A stretch of 64,000 nt of DNA, taken from positions 31,970 to 95,969 of the forward strand of contig JAQGDQ010000785.1 of NCBI GenBank assembly GCA_030141605.1. Direction: 5' to 3'. A model generated the notes under the pieces. The model saw only the letters and a program-made list of their open reading frames with translations. It had not been told where the DNA came from and made no database searches. Shown here piece by piece: positions 30,401 through 36,354 of this stretch. The first letter of the stretch is position 1, and each line of letters starts with the position of its first letter. The stretch is from Tubiluchus corallicola (lineage: Eukaryota; Priapulida; Priapulimorpha; Priapulimorphida; Tubiluchidae). Both the position numbers and the translations under genes were made by a program.

Positions 30401-32929
30401 CATAACTTTAAATTACTTTATATTATCAGTAATATCAAGAAAGAGGTTTTTGTTTTGGTGAATCTTTGGTACTCAGATGACAAAATTATTTTCAATTATT
30501 AAAATTTAATTACATAAATCTTTCAAATACTTAACCGCAAGTTAAGTAACATAACTGCTAAGTAACGTAACTTTGTGTAGAAAGTTTTTTTTGTGATGTA
30601 CTCTAATATTCCCTTTTCTTCCCCATAAATCTGCAGGAAAAACATTTAATTCTGATCTACTTTGCATTTATTATAAAAAAACTTTTTCCAAGCTTATACG
30701 CATGCTATGTGTACTCTGCCAATGCACAGATGTCTCAAATTCTTGTATCTAACTGTTAATTTCTAACAGAATGAGCTGAATACAAGCACGATCAGGTTTA
30801 CTTATGCACTAAAAGACTACCCAACGTTCGCTTACCTTAATAACGTTTCTGGATCAGTTATTTCACTGAATGTCTGATTACGTCGAAAGCGCATCAGTTG
30901 CTCCATAGCCTGCTGGGAGTTGGCGACACTTTGCAAATCAAGACCGGCTGGCAGTGGTAAAGCCTTCTTCCGAAGTCGCAGTTTTTTGAGCGGGGGTTGT
31001 GCAGCATCAGCAGCAGAGCTCGTGGTAGGTTCCTCCTGATTAAATGAGGCATAAAAATGAAAGTACAGGCTTCCTACTGATTTTTTTAAAAACTTAAATC
31101 TTTTTAAAGGTGAAATGTTTCAATGACAGCTATATAATAGTCTATTAATCAACTTTGCTGCACTTTTCTATATACTCTGTCGCAATGCAGACTGGAATGC
31201 ACTCAAGACTGGACCTACTCAGTGTGTTTGCGGCAGCAGGGCCGGTTTTAAGCCAATGTGACAGATTCGTTCAAATTAAGCCCTGCGCCAAGAAGGGCCG
31301 GCAAACATGCTCGAGCTGAAGACTCTATGATGAATTAATCAGTGTTCAGTGTGCACGAAGTTTCTTAGTTCTCCTCGTGTATCTATATTTCAATTTTTTG
31401 CTGATCATTAGTTTATTGTTTTGTAATTTTAATTTATCTTCTGCATTTAGAATGTACATGAAGAAACAATATGTATCTTGACATGTAACGCAACATTAAA
31501 TATTTCATAAAGGTTTTCAATTTCTAGTATGTATCACTGTCACTAATGGTAGAACCTCAAGCCTTCAGCACTTTTTGGCTGGGATTAGCGTACTACAGAA
31601 AGCAAGTGGCGGCTCACAGGTAAAATCAGTAGGGGTGCTGCTTCAGAGAATTACATTTAGAAACGTTGTTGGCATCCAGTCTTGGAAGACAATGGAGAGA
31701 GTCAGTTATTGATCACATTGAAGGAGCTACAGCGCCGACTGTGGCTGAGCAGTGTTTCCAGGGCGCACGCCTGGGCAAGGTGTATGGAGATCCTGAGTTG
31801 CCCAGACAACAGGAGCCCCCTCTCTTCCTCCCTGGTGTAGTCCGGAGCGATACGTTTGGCACCAGGTTGGCTGCAGAAGCTGCCGGAGTCAGTGAGCATG
31901 CTGTACTGGTCCGCCTTCGGGGCTCCACTCCTGATTTGGAAGGTTTATTCCTCTACACATGGCTGTTGGGTCACTTGACCTCCTCCACCCTCTAACCGTT
32001 GGCTGCATGTGCAGCTCCTCCGCCTAGTGTCGAGATACAGTGTGGGGATCCCGCAAGCCTACAGCACCTGGTATTCCTAGACGGTAACCTATCCAAGTAC
32101 TAACCAGGTTCTACGTTGCTTAACTTCGGTGATCAGACGAGAACCGGTGTTTTCAACGTGATTTGGCCTTAGAAACATTAACTCACCTCTAAACAGCAAA
32201 CAGGAAAAACAAAACAACACGTTTTTATTTCACAGCCGCAAAGCCAACTTTTTCATTGGTACCATTCAGAATTATAGCTACAAATGTACTTCTTGTTGTT
32301 GCCCATTCCTAGCTGAGATATTTGAGTATTAATGGGCAGGATAAAATATCAATCTTTGGCTTTTGTAAGGTAGAGGGCCCCACCAACAATTTTCTAATGG
32401 AGCCCTGCACTTCCTAGCACCGGCCCTGTGCGGTAGTGACCGGTGCCTAGCTAATCATTGAGGATGTCCTTCTAAAATCAGCCAATGAATAACAGGCAGA
32501 TATGCATACGGACAACATGAATACAGCTGAGGAAAAAAATGAGATGATGAAAAAGAGGATTAAAAGAATAATAAAAATAAGTTTATAAAGAAGAGGAGAA
32601 TTCAGAACTACATTGCTGAGGACCACTACGAAGTTTAATAAAAACACACATGAATTTAGCACTTTCTCGGCATTTAGAACACATAACTTTATTATTTTTC
32701 AACAGAAGTAAACTTACATTTGGGCATACTCTAAAAAGGCACTGTTACCGAACAGTAGATAATAAAATAGATACAGCGCCATAAGTCACTTTATTCAAAA
32801 TAGCTCAGTTTCAACTAGAATTTCATCTTATTGCCAATTTACACTTTAAGACATTAAAAAGAAAAATTTGCATACTTGGATCACTTGCGTATACTCCGCT
32901 ACAGCTCTTTTCTTCAACAGTGCTGCCAT
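6395..32929 (-). CDS. INTS4: Integrator complex subunit 4
   Basis: INTS4 is the scaffold, together with INTS9 and INTS11, of the nuclear cleavage module that trims snRNA 3' ends and terminates paused RNA polymerase II. Coding exons in transcript order: 32,876-32,929; 30,836-31,035; 29,514-29,656; 27,260-27,366; 24,731-24,898; 23,751-23,890; 22,549-22,738; 21,354-21,528; 20,392-20,597; 18,678-18,820; 17,695-17,810; 15,965-16,098; 14,559-14,710; 12,055-12,229; 10,555-10,724; 8,449-8,746; 7,918-8,038; 6,395-6,546. All junction phases agree, giving 947 residues, close to the length of vertebrate INTS4 as I know it. Residues about 70-480 are HEAT-like helical repeats (SDQDPRVR-type [26 protein letters not shown]-type segment, [13 protein letters not shown]); the C-terminal third includes [12 protein letters not shown] and ends VKVYVSP. 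Start MAALLKKR has A at -3 and G at +4. Splicing oddities (GC donor, repeated acceptor, duplicated exon end) are given separately. Confidence 0.96.
6547..7917 (-). other. INTS4 intron 17
   Basis: About 1.4 kb, AT-rich. Donor ACAG|GTAAAT. No repeat, RNA gene or coding similarity recognised. Confidence 0.6.
7918..8038 (-). CDS. INTS4: INTS4 coding exon 17
   Basis: Residues 858-897, starting [14 protein letters not shown] and containing [15 protein letters not shown], which aligns with the INTS4 C-terminal beta-rich region. Acceptor TTGTTTAG|GTTG. Confidence 0.92.
8039..8448 (-). other. INTS4 intron 16, GC-AG intron
   Basis: Only 410 nt, beginning AAG|GCAAGT at 8,448-8,443 instead of GT. More than half of it is the (GA)n tract, read as (CU)n in the transcript. 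No other content. Confidence 0.75.
8156..8390. repeat. (GA)n / (CT)n microsatellite
   Basis: About 235 bp of almost pure purine on the plus strand, interrupted by GGA and GGG; its longest clean GA run is near 8,310-8,372. It lies in INTS4 intron 16, so the transcript carries a very long pyrimidine tract. The long ORFs across it on both strands are low-complexity artefacts. Confidence 0.95.
8449..8746 (-). CDS. INTS4: INTS4 coding exon 16
   Basis: Largest exon, residues 759-857 after the split arginine codon 758. Contains [15 protein letters not shown], the most recognisable C-terminal INTS4 motif. Acceptor GTTACAG|AGCG; donor is GC (ATAAAG|GCAAGT). Confidence 0.94.
9232..9893. repeat. 34-bp minisatellite, about 19 copies
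   Basis: Unit of 34 bp containing the perfect 10-bp palindrome CGGTTAACCG followed by TCTCAGCCTTAGCG and TTGGCATAAA. Variants (CGC/CGT/TGT, CATTGG, TTAACA) cluster in neighbouring copies, as expected from stepwise local duplication. One copy near 9,567-9,600 is rearranged. Confidence 0.95.
10265..10334 (+). repeat. tRNA-like sequence (SINE head or tRNA pseudogene)
   Basis: An A-box-like TGGTGCAGCTCAATGGTAGC is followed 30-odd nt later by a B-box-like GGTTCAACTCC, the spacing of a tRNA promoter. The clover-leaf stems do not close cleanly, so a functional tRNA is unlikely. Confidence 0.5.
10555..10724 (-). CDS. INTS4: INTS4 coding exon 15
   Basis: Residues 702-757 and part of 758, starting [17 protein letters not shown], with [12 protein letters not shown] matching the helical region following the HEAT repeats. 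Acceptor ATGTCAG|TTAG. Confidence 0.85.
10725..12054 (-). other. INTS4 intron 14
   Basis: About 1.3 kb, AT-rich, donor GAAAAG|GTAAAA. No repeat or coding similarity recognised. Confidence 0.6.
12055..12229 (-). CDS. INTS4: INTS4 coding exon 14
   Basis: Residues 643-701, beginning [19 protein letters not shown]; the RDLQ motif and the following helices match INTS4. The same frame stays open into intron 13 through the minisatellite, which is an artefact of the repeat. Confidence 0.9.
12258..13061. mobile_element. pogo/Tigger-like MITE remnant
   Basis: Starts TA|CAGTGGAACCTCGACTTC, a familiar pogo/Tigger-type terminus, and ends in the degraded inverse CTCAAGGTATCACAG. Inside, ACGAAAA motifs lie towards both ends in the usual MITE arrangement. 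The centre is occupied by the 25-bp minisatellite. The right boundary is approximate. Confidence 0.45.
12423..12783. repeat. 25-bp CpG-rich minisatellite, about 14 copies
   Basis: Unit GAACGCTTTGTTGTGCGCAA followed by CACGC. Copies are nearly identical; the first two read CACCT instead of CACGC. Because 25 is not divisible by 3 and the unit has almost no stops, most frames are open on both strands. These are not genes. Confidence 0.96.
14160..14395. mobile_element. Fragment of CACTCGTATCTCGG-family MITE
   Basis: Shares CAATTGACTC, AACTCCGCA, GTTACACTGATG and GTGACGGCCTGCCAACTAG with the full-length copy at 63,186-63,680, in the same order. Termini are not preserved. Confidence 0.6.
14559..14710 (-). 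CDS. INTS4: INTS4 coding exon 13
   Basis: Residues 593-642, [20 protein letters not shown] onward. Least conserved exon; supported by phase, clean splice sites (TTTGCAG|CAAT, CTCAG|GTGAAA) and its length, which fits the variable linker before RDLQ. Confidence 0.75.
14711..15964 (-). other. INTS4 intron 12
   Basis: About 1.25 kb; roughly half is the dispersed repeat at 15,226-15,828. Donor ATTCGT|GTAAGT. Confidence 0.65.
15226..15828. repeat. Dispersed repeat, longest copy
   Basis: About 600 bp. Its first 380 bp recur almost unchanged at 51,946-52,325, and its last 170 bp recur inverted at 30,231-30,400. Shared landmarks include CAGTAACGCTG (inverted copy), CCTCCAGGGTGC and AATCTCCCGCAA. Class unknown; no ORF. 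Confidence 0.8.
15965..16098 (-). CDS. INTS4: INTS4 coding exon 12
   Basis: Residues 549-592. [18 protein letters not shown] and [13 protein letters not shown] match INTS4 closely. The tyrosine codon split with exon 11 (T|AT) restores the family's DDPAYI-type junction. Confidence 0.94.
16099..17694 (-). other. INTS4 intron 11
   Basis: About 1.6 kb. Contains a repeat at 16,640-17,046 related to 60,670-61,096, and a stretch of CCGAAAC-type motifs at about 16,315-16,375. The 17,230-17,690 part is GC-richer and unrecognised. Donor GCGT|GTATCC. Confidence 0.6.
16640..17046. repeat. Dispersed repeat, copy 1 of 2
   Basis: Shares GCCTATATTTCATAAA, ATATTTCGGTTGATTG, CAGTCATCAGCACTGAAGAT and GTGCAATTATCGG-type strings in order with 60,670-61,096. 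Class not identified; a diverged transposon is likely. Confidence 0.7.
17695..17810 (-). CDS. INTS4: INTS4 coding exon 11
   Basis: Residues 509-547; [20 protein letters not shown] is strongly conserved in INTS4. Of two overlapping GT donors I chose GTATCC because it keeps frame with exon 12; GC|GTGTAT would give a stop. Confidence 0.94.
17811..18677 (-). other. INTS4 intron 10
   Basis: About 870 nt with a 30-bp minisatellite at 18,016-18,240. Nothing else recognised. Confidence 0.65.
18016..18240. repeat. 30-bp minisatellite, 7.5 copies
   Basis: Unit ATTGAGTTACTCTGATTTAA followed by ATTTAATTTT. The 30-bp period is divisible by 3, giving a spurious decapeptide-repeat ORF. Confidence 0.95.
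18678..18820 (-). CDS. INTS4: INTS4 coding exon 10
   Basis: Residues 462-508; [15 protein letters not shown] and [12 protein letters not shown] match INTS4. Acceptor TTTTGTAG|GACAG; donor GGAA|GTATGT. Confidence 0.94.
18821..20391 (-). other. INTS4 intron 9
   Basis: About 1.6 kb. Holds the duplicated exon 9 end (20,192-20,340), a MITE end with a TTAAGCGAGGATTTACTG terminus just before it (about 20,090-20,196), and a MITE-like stretch near 18,905-19,110. No other content recognised. Confidence 0.6.
20192..20340 (-). pseudogene. Duplicated 3' half of INTS4 exon 9 (pseudo-exon)
   Basis: A 149-bp copy of the adjacent block 20,341-20,491. It repeats the exon 9 coding end and its 5' splice site CAG|GTTTGT. 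Relative to the functional copy it lacks two bases (AATGGCAAGC became AATCAAGC on the plus strand), so it is frameshifted. No clear acceptor of its own is visible. Each block also contains an internal 31-bp duplication of the donor region. Confidence 0.9.
20392..20597 (-). CDS. INTS4: INTS4 coding exon 9
   Basis: Residues 394-461 after the split glutamate codon 393. [20 protein letters not shown] and [14 protein letters not shown] are hallmark INTS4 HEAT segments. The donor nearest the conserved frame is GTTTGT at 20,391; identical donors follow for exon ends at 20,361, 20,243 and 20,212. Confidence 0.94.
20598..21353 (-). other. INTS4 intron 8
   Basis: About 756 nt; donor TTAG|GTAGTG. No repeat or coding similarity recognised. 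Confidence 0.6.
21354..21528 (-). CDS. INTS4: INTS4 coding exon 8
   Basis: Residues 335-392; starts [20 protein letters not shown], with [15 protein letters not shown], both characteristic of INTS4. Acceptor TGTTTTAG|AGGAA. Confidence 0.95.
21529..22548 (-). other. INTS4 intron 7
   Basis: About 1 kb, nearly half of it a 64-bp minisatellite (21,617-22,075). Donor ATGAGG|GTAAGT. The rest is unrecognised. Confidence 0.65.
21617..22075. repeat. 64-bp minisatellite, 7 copies
   Basis: Unit contains TATTGTCAATTTCAGTCACT, GGGCTTCCTTAGTATGTAAA and CTGCATGACAATAC. Copies differ by a few bases; the last is the most diverged. Confidence 0.95.
22549..22738 (-). CDS. INTS4: INTS4 coding exon 7
   Basis: Residues 272-334; [20 protein letters not shown] and [20 protein letters not shown] are strongly INTS4. 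The 5' end of this exon (GATGG) is the last unit of the 34-bp repeat, so the acceptor TTTGCAG|GATGG exists in 11 tandem copies. Confidence 0.95.
22734..23104. repeat. 34-bp tandem repeat carrying a 3' splice site, 11 copies
   Basis: Unit read on the plus strand is CCATCCTGCAAACACGACTT followed by AAGCATAATGTCAA. Read on the transcript, each unit ends TGTTTGCAG|GATGG. The copy nearest exon 7 provides the genuine acceptor. Copies differ mainly at one or two positions (ACACG, ACATG, ACGTG), so the expansion is recent. Confidence 0.96.
22739..23750 (-). other. INTS4 intron 6
   Basis: About 1 kb. Donor CTGAAAG|GTGTTA is weak. The 3' end is the 34-bp repeat array. A (GATTA)-type short repeat near 23,658-23,672 resembles the tail of the non-LTR element at 28,190. 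Confidence 0.7.
23751..23890 (-). CDS. INTS4: INTS4 coding exon 6
   Basis: Residues 225-270 plus part of 271: [20 protein letters not shown] and [15 protein letters not shown], aligned with the INTS4 HEAT region. Acceptor TTTTAG|CTCAA. Confidence 0.92.
23891..24730 (-). other. INTS4 intron 5
   Basis: About 840 nt. Contains a truncated MITE at 24,248-24,599 and a short transposon-like fragment AGTGGCGGCTCGTG at about 23,965, also seen near 31,607 and 55,735. Donor GCGTTG|GTATGT. Confidence 0.6.
24248..24599. mobile_element. CACTCGTATCTCGG-family MITE, left-truncated
   Basis: Right terminus, read inward, is CACTCGTATCTCGGTCTGCC, followed outside by TA. Body matches 63,259-63,680 in order. The left terminus is absent. 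Confidence 0.7.
24731..24898 (-). CDS. INTS4: INTS4 coding exon 5
   Basis: Residues 169-224: [18 protein letters not shown] and [17 protein letters not shown], paired HEAT helices. Phase 0 on both sides; acceptor ATTTAG|TATC. Confidence 0.93.
25010..25470. repeat. Copy of the 50-kb dispersed repeat, rearranged
   Basis: Shares ATTGAAAGGAAAC near its left end and CTTAAAACTTGCC, AGTACAACACACTGAAT and CACGTGCAACACGCT near its right end with 50,126-50,830. The middle differs. Confidence 0.6.
26050..26530. other. GC-richer unrecognised block
   Basis: Clearly richer in G and C than the surrounding intron and with two nested CGAGGCAACCAGGTACGAG-type repeats at about 26,263-26,325. Two 60-codon ORFs on opposite strands have no similarity I know. 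Probably a mobile element fragment. Confidence 0.3.
27260..27366 (-). CDS. INTS4: INTS4 coding exon 4
   Basis: Residues 133-168: [20 protein letters not shown] matches the VLAQLLDTLLAIG-type INTS4 segment. Acceptor TTTTAG|ATTC. Confidence 0.93.
27427..27492. repeat. (TA)n microsatellite
   Basis: Near-pure TA alternation with one ACCA and one TG interruption. Confidence 0.9.
27493..27915. other. GC-rich block of unknown origin
   Basis: Abrupt change from AT-rich intron to sequence with many CpG (GGACGACGGAACC, GGCGTCCCATAACGGGCG). Contains the near-palindrome AATGGCCATTTTTCGGCCG. Stops interrupt all frames. The sharp edges, one of them at (TA)n, suggest insertion of a mobile element. Confidence 0.4.
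28190..28725 (-). mobile_element. Non-LTR retrotransposon 3' end (relic)
   Basis: Minus-strand reading gives [12 protein letters not shown], then a CxCxxC-type cluster (CDCALC) and QDEEHVLL at about 28,540-28,400. This matches the IETGRW...C.C...DE.HVLL.C motif at the C-terminus of many LINE reverse transcriptases. A stretch with [14 protein letters not shown] lies upstream. The element ends in AATAAATCTAATCTAATC, a (GATTA)-type tail. Frames are broken. Confidence 0.7.
28960..29165. repeat. Interspersed repeat, class unclear
   Basis: Contains GCGAATGCCCTTCCTGACCC, CCGGGCTTGGGACCGGT and GGCTGGCTTCCGCC, strings I associate with dispersed SINE-like repeats of aquatic animals. A poly-C run lies at 29,133-29,144. 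Confidence 0.35.
29150..29390 (+). mobile_element. RTE-like retrotransposon C-terminus and (GAA)n tail
   Basis: Plus-strand reading gives IRGTVKV, then [20 protein letters not shown], then a stop and (GAAGAA)n at 29,366-29,386. The LRWYGHV..R motif close to the stop is a signature of RTE-type ORFs. A 5'-truncated relic. Confidence 0.75.
29514..29656 (-). CDS. INTS4: INTS4 coding exon 3
   Basis: Residues 85 (split)-132: [20 protein letters not shown] and [12 protein letters not shown], matching the LLEHYYKEND.SVR type start of the HEAT array. Acceptor AATTTAG|GCAG. Confidence 0.94.
29773..30223. mobile_element. hAT-type MITE, GACTCCGACTCC family
   Basis: Starts CAGGGCTGTGGA and ends TCCACAACCCTG, with the hAT CAGGG...CCCTG signature. 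Flanks TTGCATAT and CTGCATAC look like a degraded 8-bp target duplication. The interior is built of GGAGTCGGAGTCGG-type motifs. Non-autonomous; similar elements occur in many animal genomes. Confidence 0.85.
30231..30400. repeat. Inverted partial copy of the 15-kb dispersed repeat
   Basis: On the minus strand matches the last 170 bp of 15,226-15,828, including GTTATCTAAACTTGTTTC, GGGAGTTTAAATTTACA and TACAGCGTTACTGC. Confidence 0.8.
30836..31035 (-). CDS. INTS4: INTS4 coding exon 2
   Basis: Residues 19-84: low-complexity [20 protein letters not shown] followed by an amphipathic segment [15 protein letters not shown]. The basic LKKLRLRKK resembles the KKLRL motif of vertebrate INTS4 and may be a nuclear localisation signal (inference). 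Acceptor TAATCAG|GAGG. Confidence 0.9.
31663..32169 (-). mobile_element. 5S rRNA-headed SINE (SINE3-like) nested in hAT element
   Basis: On the minus strand it starts with a 5S-like head (32,169-32,057) and continues with about 390 bp of unrelated body. The near-identical TTAGAAACGTT and TTAGAAACATT at the two ends (about 31,652 and 32,169) look like target duplications, which sets the limits. GC-rich relative to its host. The 109-codon ORF inside it is a frame artefact. Confidence 0.75.
32057..32169 (-). pseudogene. 5S rRNA-derived sequence
   Basis: On the plus strand GCCTACAGCACCTGGTATTC, CCAAGTACTAACCAGG, GATCAGACGAGAACCGGTG and GTGATTTGGCC follow the reverse complement of eukaryotic 5S rRNA almost end to end. 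The internal promoter is diverged (GGATAGGTTACC for GGATGGGAGACC) and a few bases are missing. It forms the head of the nested SINE, so it is not a functional 5S gene. Confidence 0.85.
32876..32929 (-). CDS. INTS4: INTS4 coding exon 1
   Basis: Residues 1-18, [18 protein letters not shown], matching the family start MAAHLKKR. ATG at 32,929-32,927 with A at -3 and G at +4. Phase 0 exit. Confidence 0.92.
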
Positions 32930-34110
32930 CTTTCACGCACAAGTTAGTACTGGTCTTGTTAAAGCTGCTTCAAATACCAACTTTATATAGAATTTCCTAA
33001 AAATCACAAAATAATGTTCTTAAGTTAATTTTAAACTACAACATATTTCAAATAGATAAGATAGCTATTTATATTTATAAGATAAATATAAGATAGTCTT
33101 AAATTTTGCTTTTATAAATCGATTATGGACCACACTCAAACAGTATAACATTTGTTAACAGTGATCAAGTAGTCATGTGCACATTTGATCGTAGTATCCA
33201 TTCTGCTATGCTTTCGACATGAACAATGGCCGTTTATAAATTCTGTTTTTCGTCCAGCTTCTTCTTTGTGGAATTCTTTACAGCAGTACTCTACAGTATT
33301 CTTTACAGAATTTCCAGCAGCTACTCACCAAAGTTGAACCAAGCATATCAAGAACCGAGCTTCATTTAAAGTCTATAATCATGCGGATCAGCTTAAGCAG
33401 TGTGAGTCAGAAGGATTGGTGGCATCCTGGTGTGGTGACTATGCCAGGTATGCGACCAATCATGACTCTTTGATTAATCTGCAGTCAGAACCACAGACTG
33501 ACAAAGAAACCAAGAAGCCAAAGAAAGAAAGAGGGTTAGATGTGTAAACATGTATAAATTGCAAAGATAAATTTTATATGCGTATTTTTCGCAAATTAAA
33601 TGAAAATCTCAGTATTTTTTTTTGCCAGTGTTTTGTAAAGATGGTCTTGGAATAAAGGGCTGAAATGTAAACATTTTAACCATATCTACATGTTTTACAG
33701 GGCCGTTTGATCACCTCTGGATACCTAAGTTTTTGTTCCTACCACTGCAGTCGCTTTTAGATTACAAACTACTGCTCGTTTTAACATTTATACAAGGACA
33801 CTGTGTGCGTATATATTGTAGTAATAGCACACATGTAATAGTACTAAATACTGTTTAGGTAGGTGCTATAAGAAAGTAGGATTTTACATGCTAAGTGGCA
33901 TTGTACGAGAACTTTTTACTCATAACAGACATGCCTTTAATTTGTTTTGTCTTGTGTTACTCATGCAAATTAGTATAAAATACTGCACAAATCATGACAC
34001 GCATGGGACTTAATGTGTCCCACCCATTTTTAGAACCACTGTGCACAAATAATGATGTACTCTGGAAGCAACAAACTCAATTCAAAACTTACACGACACG
34101 ATGATGGCAA

Positions 34111-34320
34111 TTGATGGTAACAATTTCACGGCACATTGGAAACAGGCAGGCAATTTTAGTACACTGCTTAGGAACAGAAGGGCAACGTTTCACACCTACA
34201 GTTAGTTACACCCCGGAGCAAGTAGACAATAATTACGATCAAGCTAAATGTCAAGCTAAGCAAAATGTCTTCTTAAAAATGTTACATTTTGAGGGAAGAA
34301 TTTTTACAGGAATTAACTCC
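34111..34320 (+). mobile_element. Gypsy-like gag fragment (degraded)
   Basis: Plus-strand reading RQAILVHCLGTEGQRF and, further on, YDQAKCQAKQNVFLKMLHF. The pattern of AxLxHCxGxEGQRxF followed by a YDxA...PKxNVxxxRxxF-type segment is typical of invertebrate LTR retrotransposon gag. No pol or LTR is visible, so this is a small relic. Confidence 0.5.
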
Positions 34321-34357
34321 AGCACAGCTTGTAATAAATTACTCACCTTGTACACCC

Positions 34358-34426
34358 TCTAAGCAACTTTCACTGCTGCCACTAAGCAACTCTCACTGCT
34401 GCCACTAAGCAACTCACACTGCTGCC
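34358..34426. repeat. 23-bp tandem repeat, 3 copies
   Basis: Unit ACTAAGCAACTCTCACTGCT plus GCC, three copies with single-base differences. Confidence 0.9.
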
Positions 34427-36025
34427 CCGCAGTTCAGTTGATTTGCTTGAACTTCTTGTCAAGTCCAACAATTGAAAAATGCTACTCGGCTGAAATAAGA
34501 AGGAAAACTGAAACAAAATTTGCACTAATTCCACTCTCGGATGTTTCTTCATTAGTAACTTTGGAGGCCAAATAACTTTTTCTATGGTTCGTGTTTTATA
34601 CAAACTGCTATTTTTGCCATTGCAAAGTATGAGCAACATTCGTTGCATAAAGTTCAAACACATCATTTATGAAACAAAGCATGGAATTAGATATTTTCTG
34701 GTTTTTGTTTAGACTTTAGAGTGTACAAATATATATATCTGCTTAAACTTTCATCATATAGGCAACTAGAGAGAGAATTCTAACTGGTAGAATTTAGTAA
34801 TTTGAAAGTTTTGTAATCATGGGCATTCAAAACCATTGCGAAATAAAAGACTGCAAAAAAATGGACGAACAACTTACAAAAATGAAATTCTTGTAAATCC
34901 ATTTTGTAAAACAATACTCTTAAATTCCTAAATAGCCATTCCGTAGTCTGTAGCATTTTACAGAGTTCTGTCACTATCAGTAACCCGTTATTGCTATGCT
35001 TGTGGAACAATTTCTATTGCCTGTTAGAATCAATAGTAATTTTTCCCAAACTACTTAAAGGATTTAAAAAATGACTTGGCACCCAACCAATAAAGGGGGC
35101 TGAAGATCATGGAGGACTTTATTAAAAAACTACAAATTTTTAAAATGACACATGGGCAGGACTTGTCAGCTCTACCTTGACAAGTAGAAAAACCCACAAG
35201 AAACAGCCTTTTTCAGGACAGACATAGTGCGTAGACGGAGTATGTGGCTCTTAACCTGTATTTTTAGTTTCATTACATAATTTATGATTATTATGAGTTG
35301 CAGCTACGGGAATTTGTGTTATATTATGTAATAATTACAGGCCGACAAATCTGTATTTCATGTATGTTAAGTTGTTAGCTGGTCAACTTGCAACAAAAAA
35401 TAAATTGCTTTCAATATTAAAAATATGTATCAGAATAGTGGTAGAGATGACGATGATAACAAAAATAACACTAGAATAATGGTGGTGATAATGAGTATCA
35501 CATACGTTTGTGATAATAACAGTGATGATGAGTGTTATAGGCCTACAATATAACTTTAAATAATAAAATAAAATTTAATATTTTTTTAGAAACTACAGCA
35601 TCACGAACGACAGCTGAAGCTTCAAACTAATTATAATTATAGGTAGGGCACAGGCCTTAAATAGAATATTTCTAGATCTAAAATGTCATTATAGTGCTGG
35701 GTCATTTTGCAAATTCTTTGCCACTAGTCGTTGTTTTTCTTCAAAAGACTTCCTGAATTTTTTGTTTCTCCTTCACTGTATAGTCATACCCAAGCTGACA
35801 TATAAAAGGAAATTATTTTAGACGACTACAATTATTTATCACTGATTTTATTTATTACTGTAGTATTATTAGATTATAAAATAAAGGCTGTTTTCTTTAT
35901 TTCGTAAATGCGGTTAAGGTAAAAGTGTGTCACGTGCCTTTTAAGTTAGGCCCTGATAATGCGTAAACTAATACGAAATTCATCACGTGACTCCACACAA
36001 GCATGATGGTGATACGAACTGTATA

Positions 36026-36354
36026 CAGTCGACTCTCGTTAAACCGGACCCCGTTAGCCCGGATATCGGATAAGACGGACGTCATCCGTGGTAAAGGAAA
36101 CTGACCGATTTGCGTCCGAGCCCAAGCGCTAAACACAACACGGCCTACCAACTGTACAATAATTTCTTTATCCTCACAGGTTAACTATTTTAAAGTAATA
36201 TACAGTATAGTATATAGTGCAATGTATATACGCCTTATTAAGGTGATTATTCCTGTATAATATAGACCATATATAGGCATATCGGATAAATACGACAATC
36301 GGCTAAACCGGACCACCCACCCCCCAATTAGTCCGGTTTAACGAGGGTTGACTG
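36026..36354. mobile_element. pogo/Tigger-like MITE, complete
   Basis: 329 bp. TIRs CAGTCGACTCTCGTTAAACC and its inverse GGTTTAACGAGGGTTGACTG (24 bp with two mismatches), flanked by TA on both sides. No coding content. Confidence 0.92.

Larger units (their letters stand above)
29657..30835 (-). other. INTS4 intron 2
   Basis: About 1.2 kb. Holds a hAT MITE (29,773-30,223) directly followed by an inverted partial copy of the 15-kb dispersed repeat (30,231-30,400). Donor TTAAG|GTAAGC. Confidence 0.7.
31237..32428. mobile_element. hAT-type non-autonomous element
   Basis: Starts CAGGGCCGGTTTTAAGC and ends CACCGGCCCTG. Flanked by an 8-bp target duplication TGCGGCAG (31,229-31,236) and TGCGGTAG (32,429-32,436). 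Without the nested SINE it is about 0.7 kb. A shared AGTGGCGGCTCACAGG...GGGGTGCTGCTTCAG fragment lies inside at about 31,607-31,648. Confidence 0.88.
31036..32875 (-). other. INTS4 intron 1
   Basis: About 1.8 kb, dominated by a hAT element (31,237-32,428) with a 5S-headed SINE nested inside. Donor ATCCAA|GTATGC. Confidence 0.75.

Noticed and set aside
31666-31995. 109-codon ORF with GC-rich codon use
   Set aside because: Lies antisense within the 5S-headed SINE body; composition reflects the SINE and no similarity is seen.
32057-32169. Functional 5S rRNA gene
   Set aside because: Internal promoter is diverged, bases are missing, and the sequence is the head of a SINE with target duplications.
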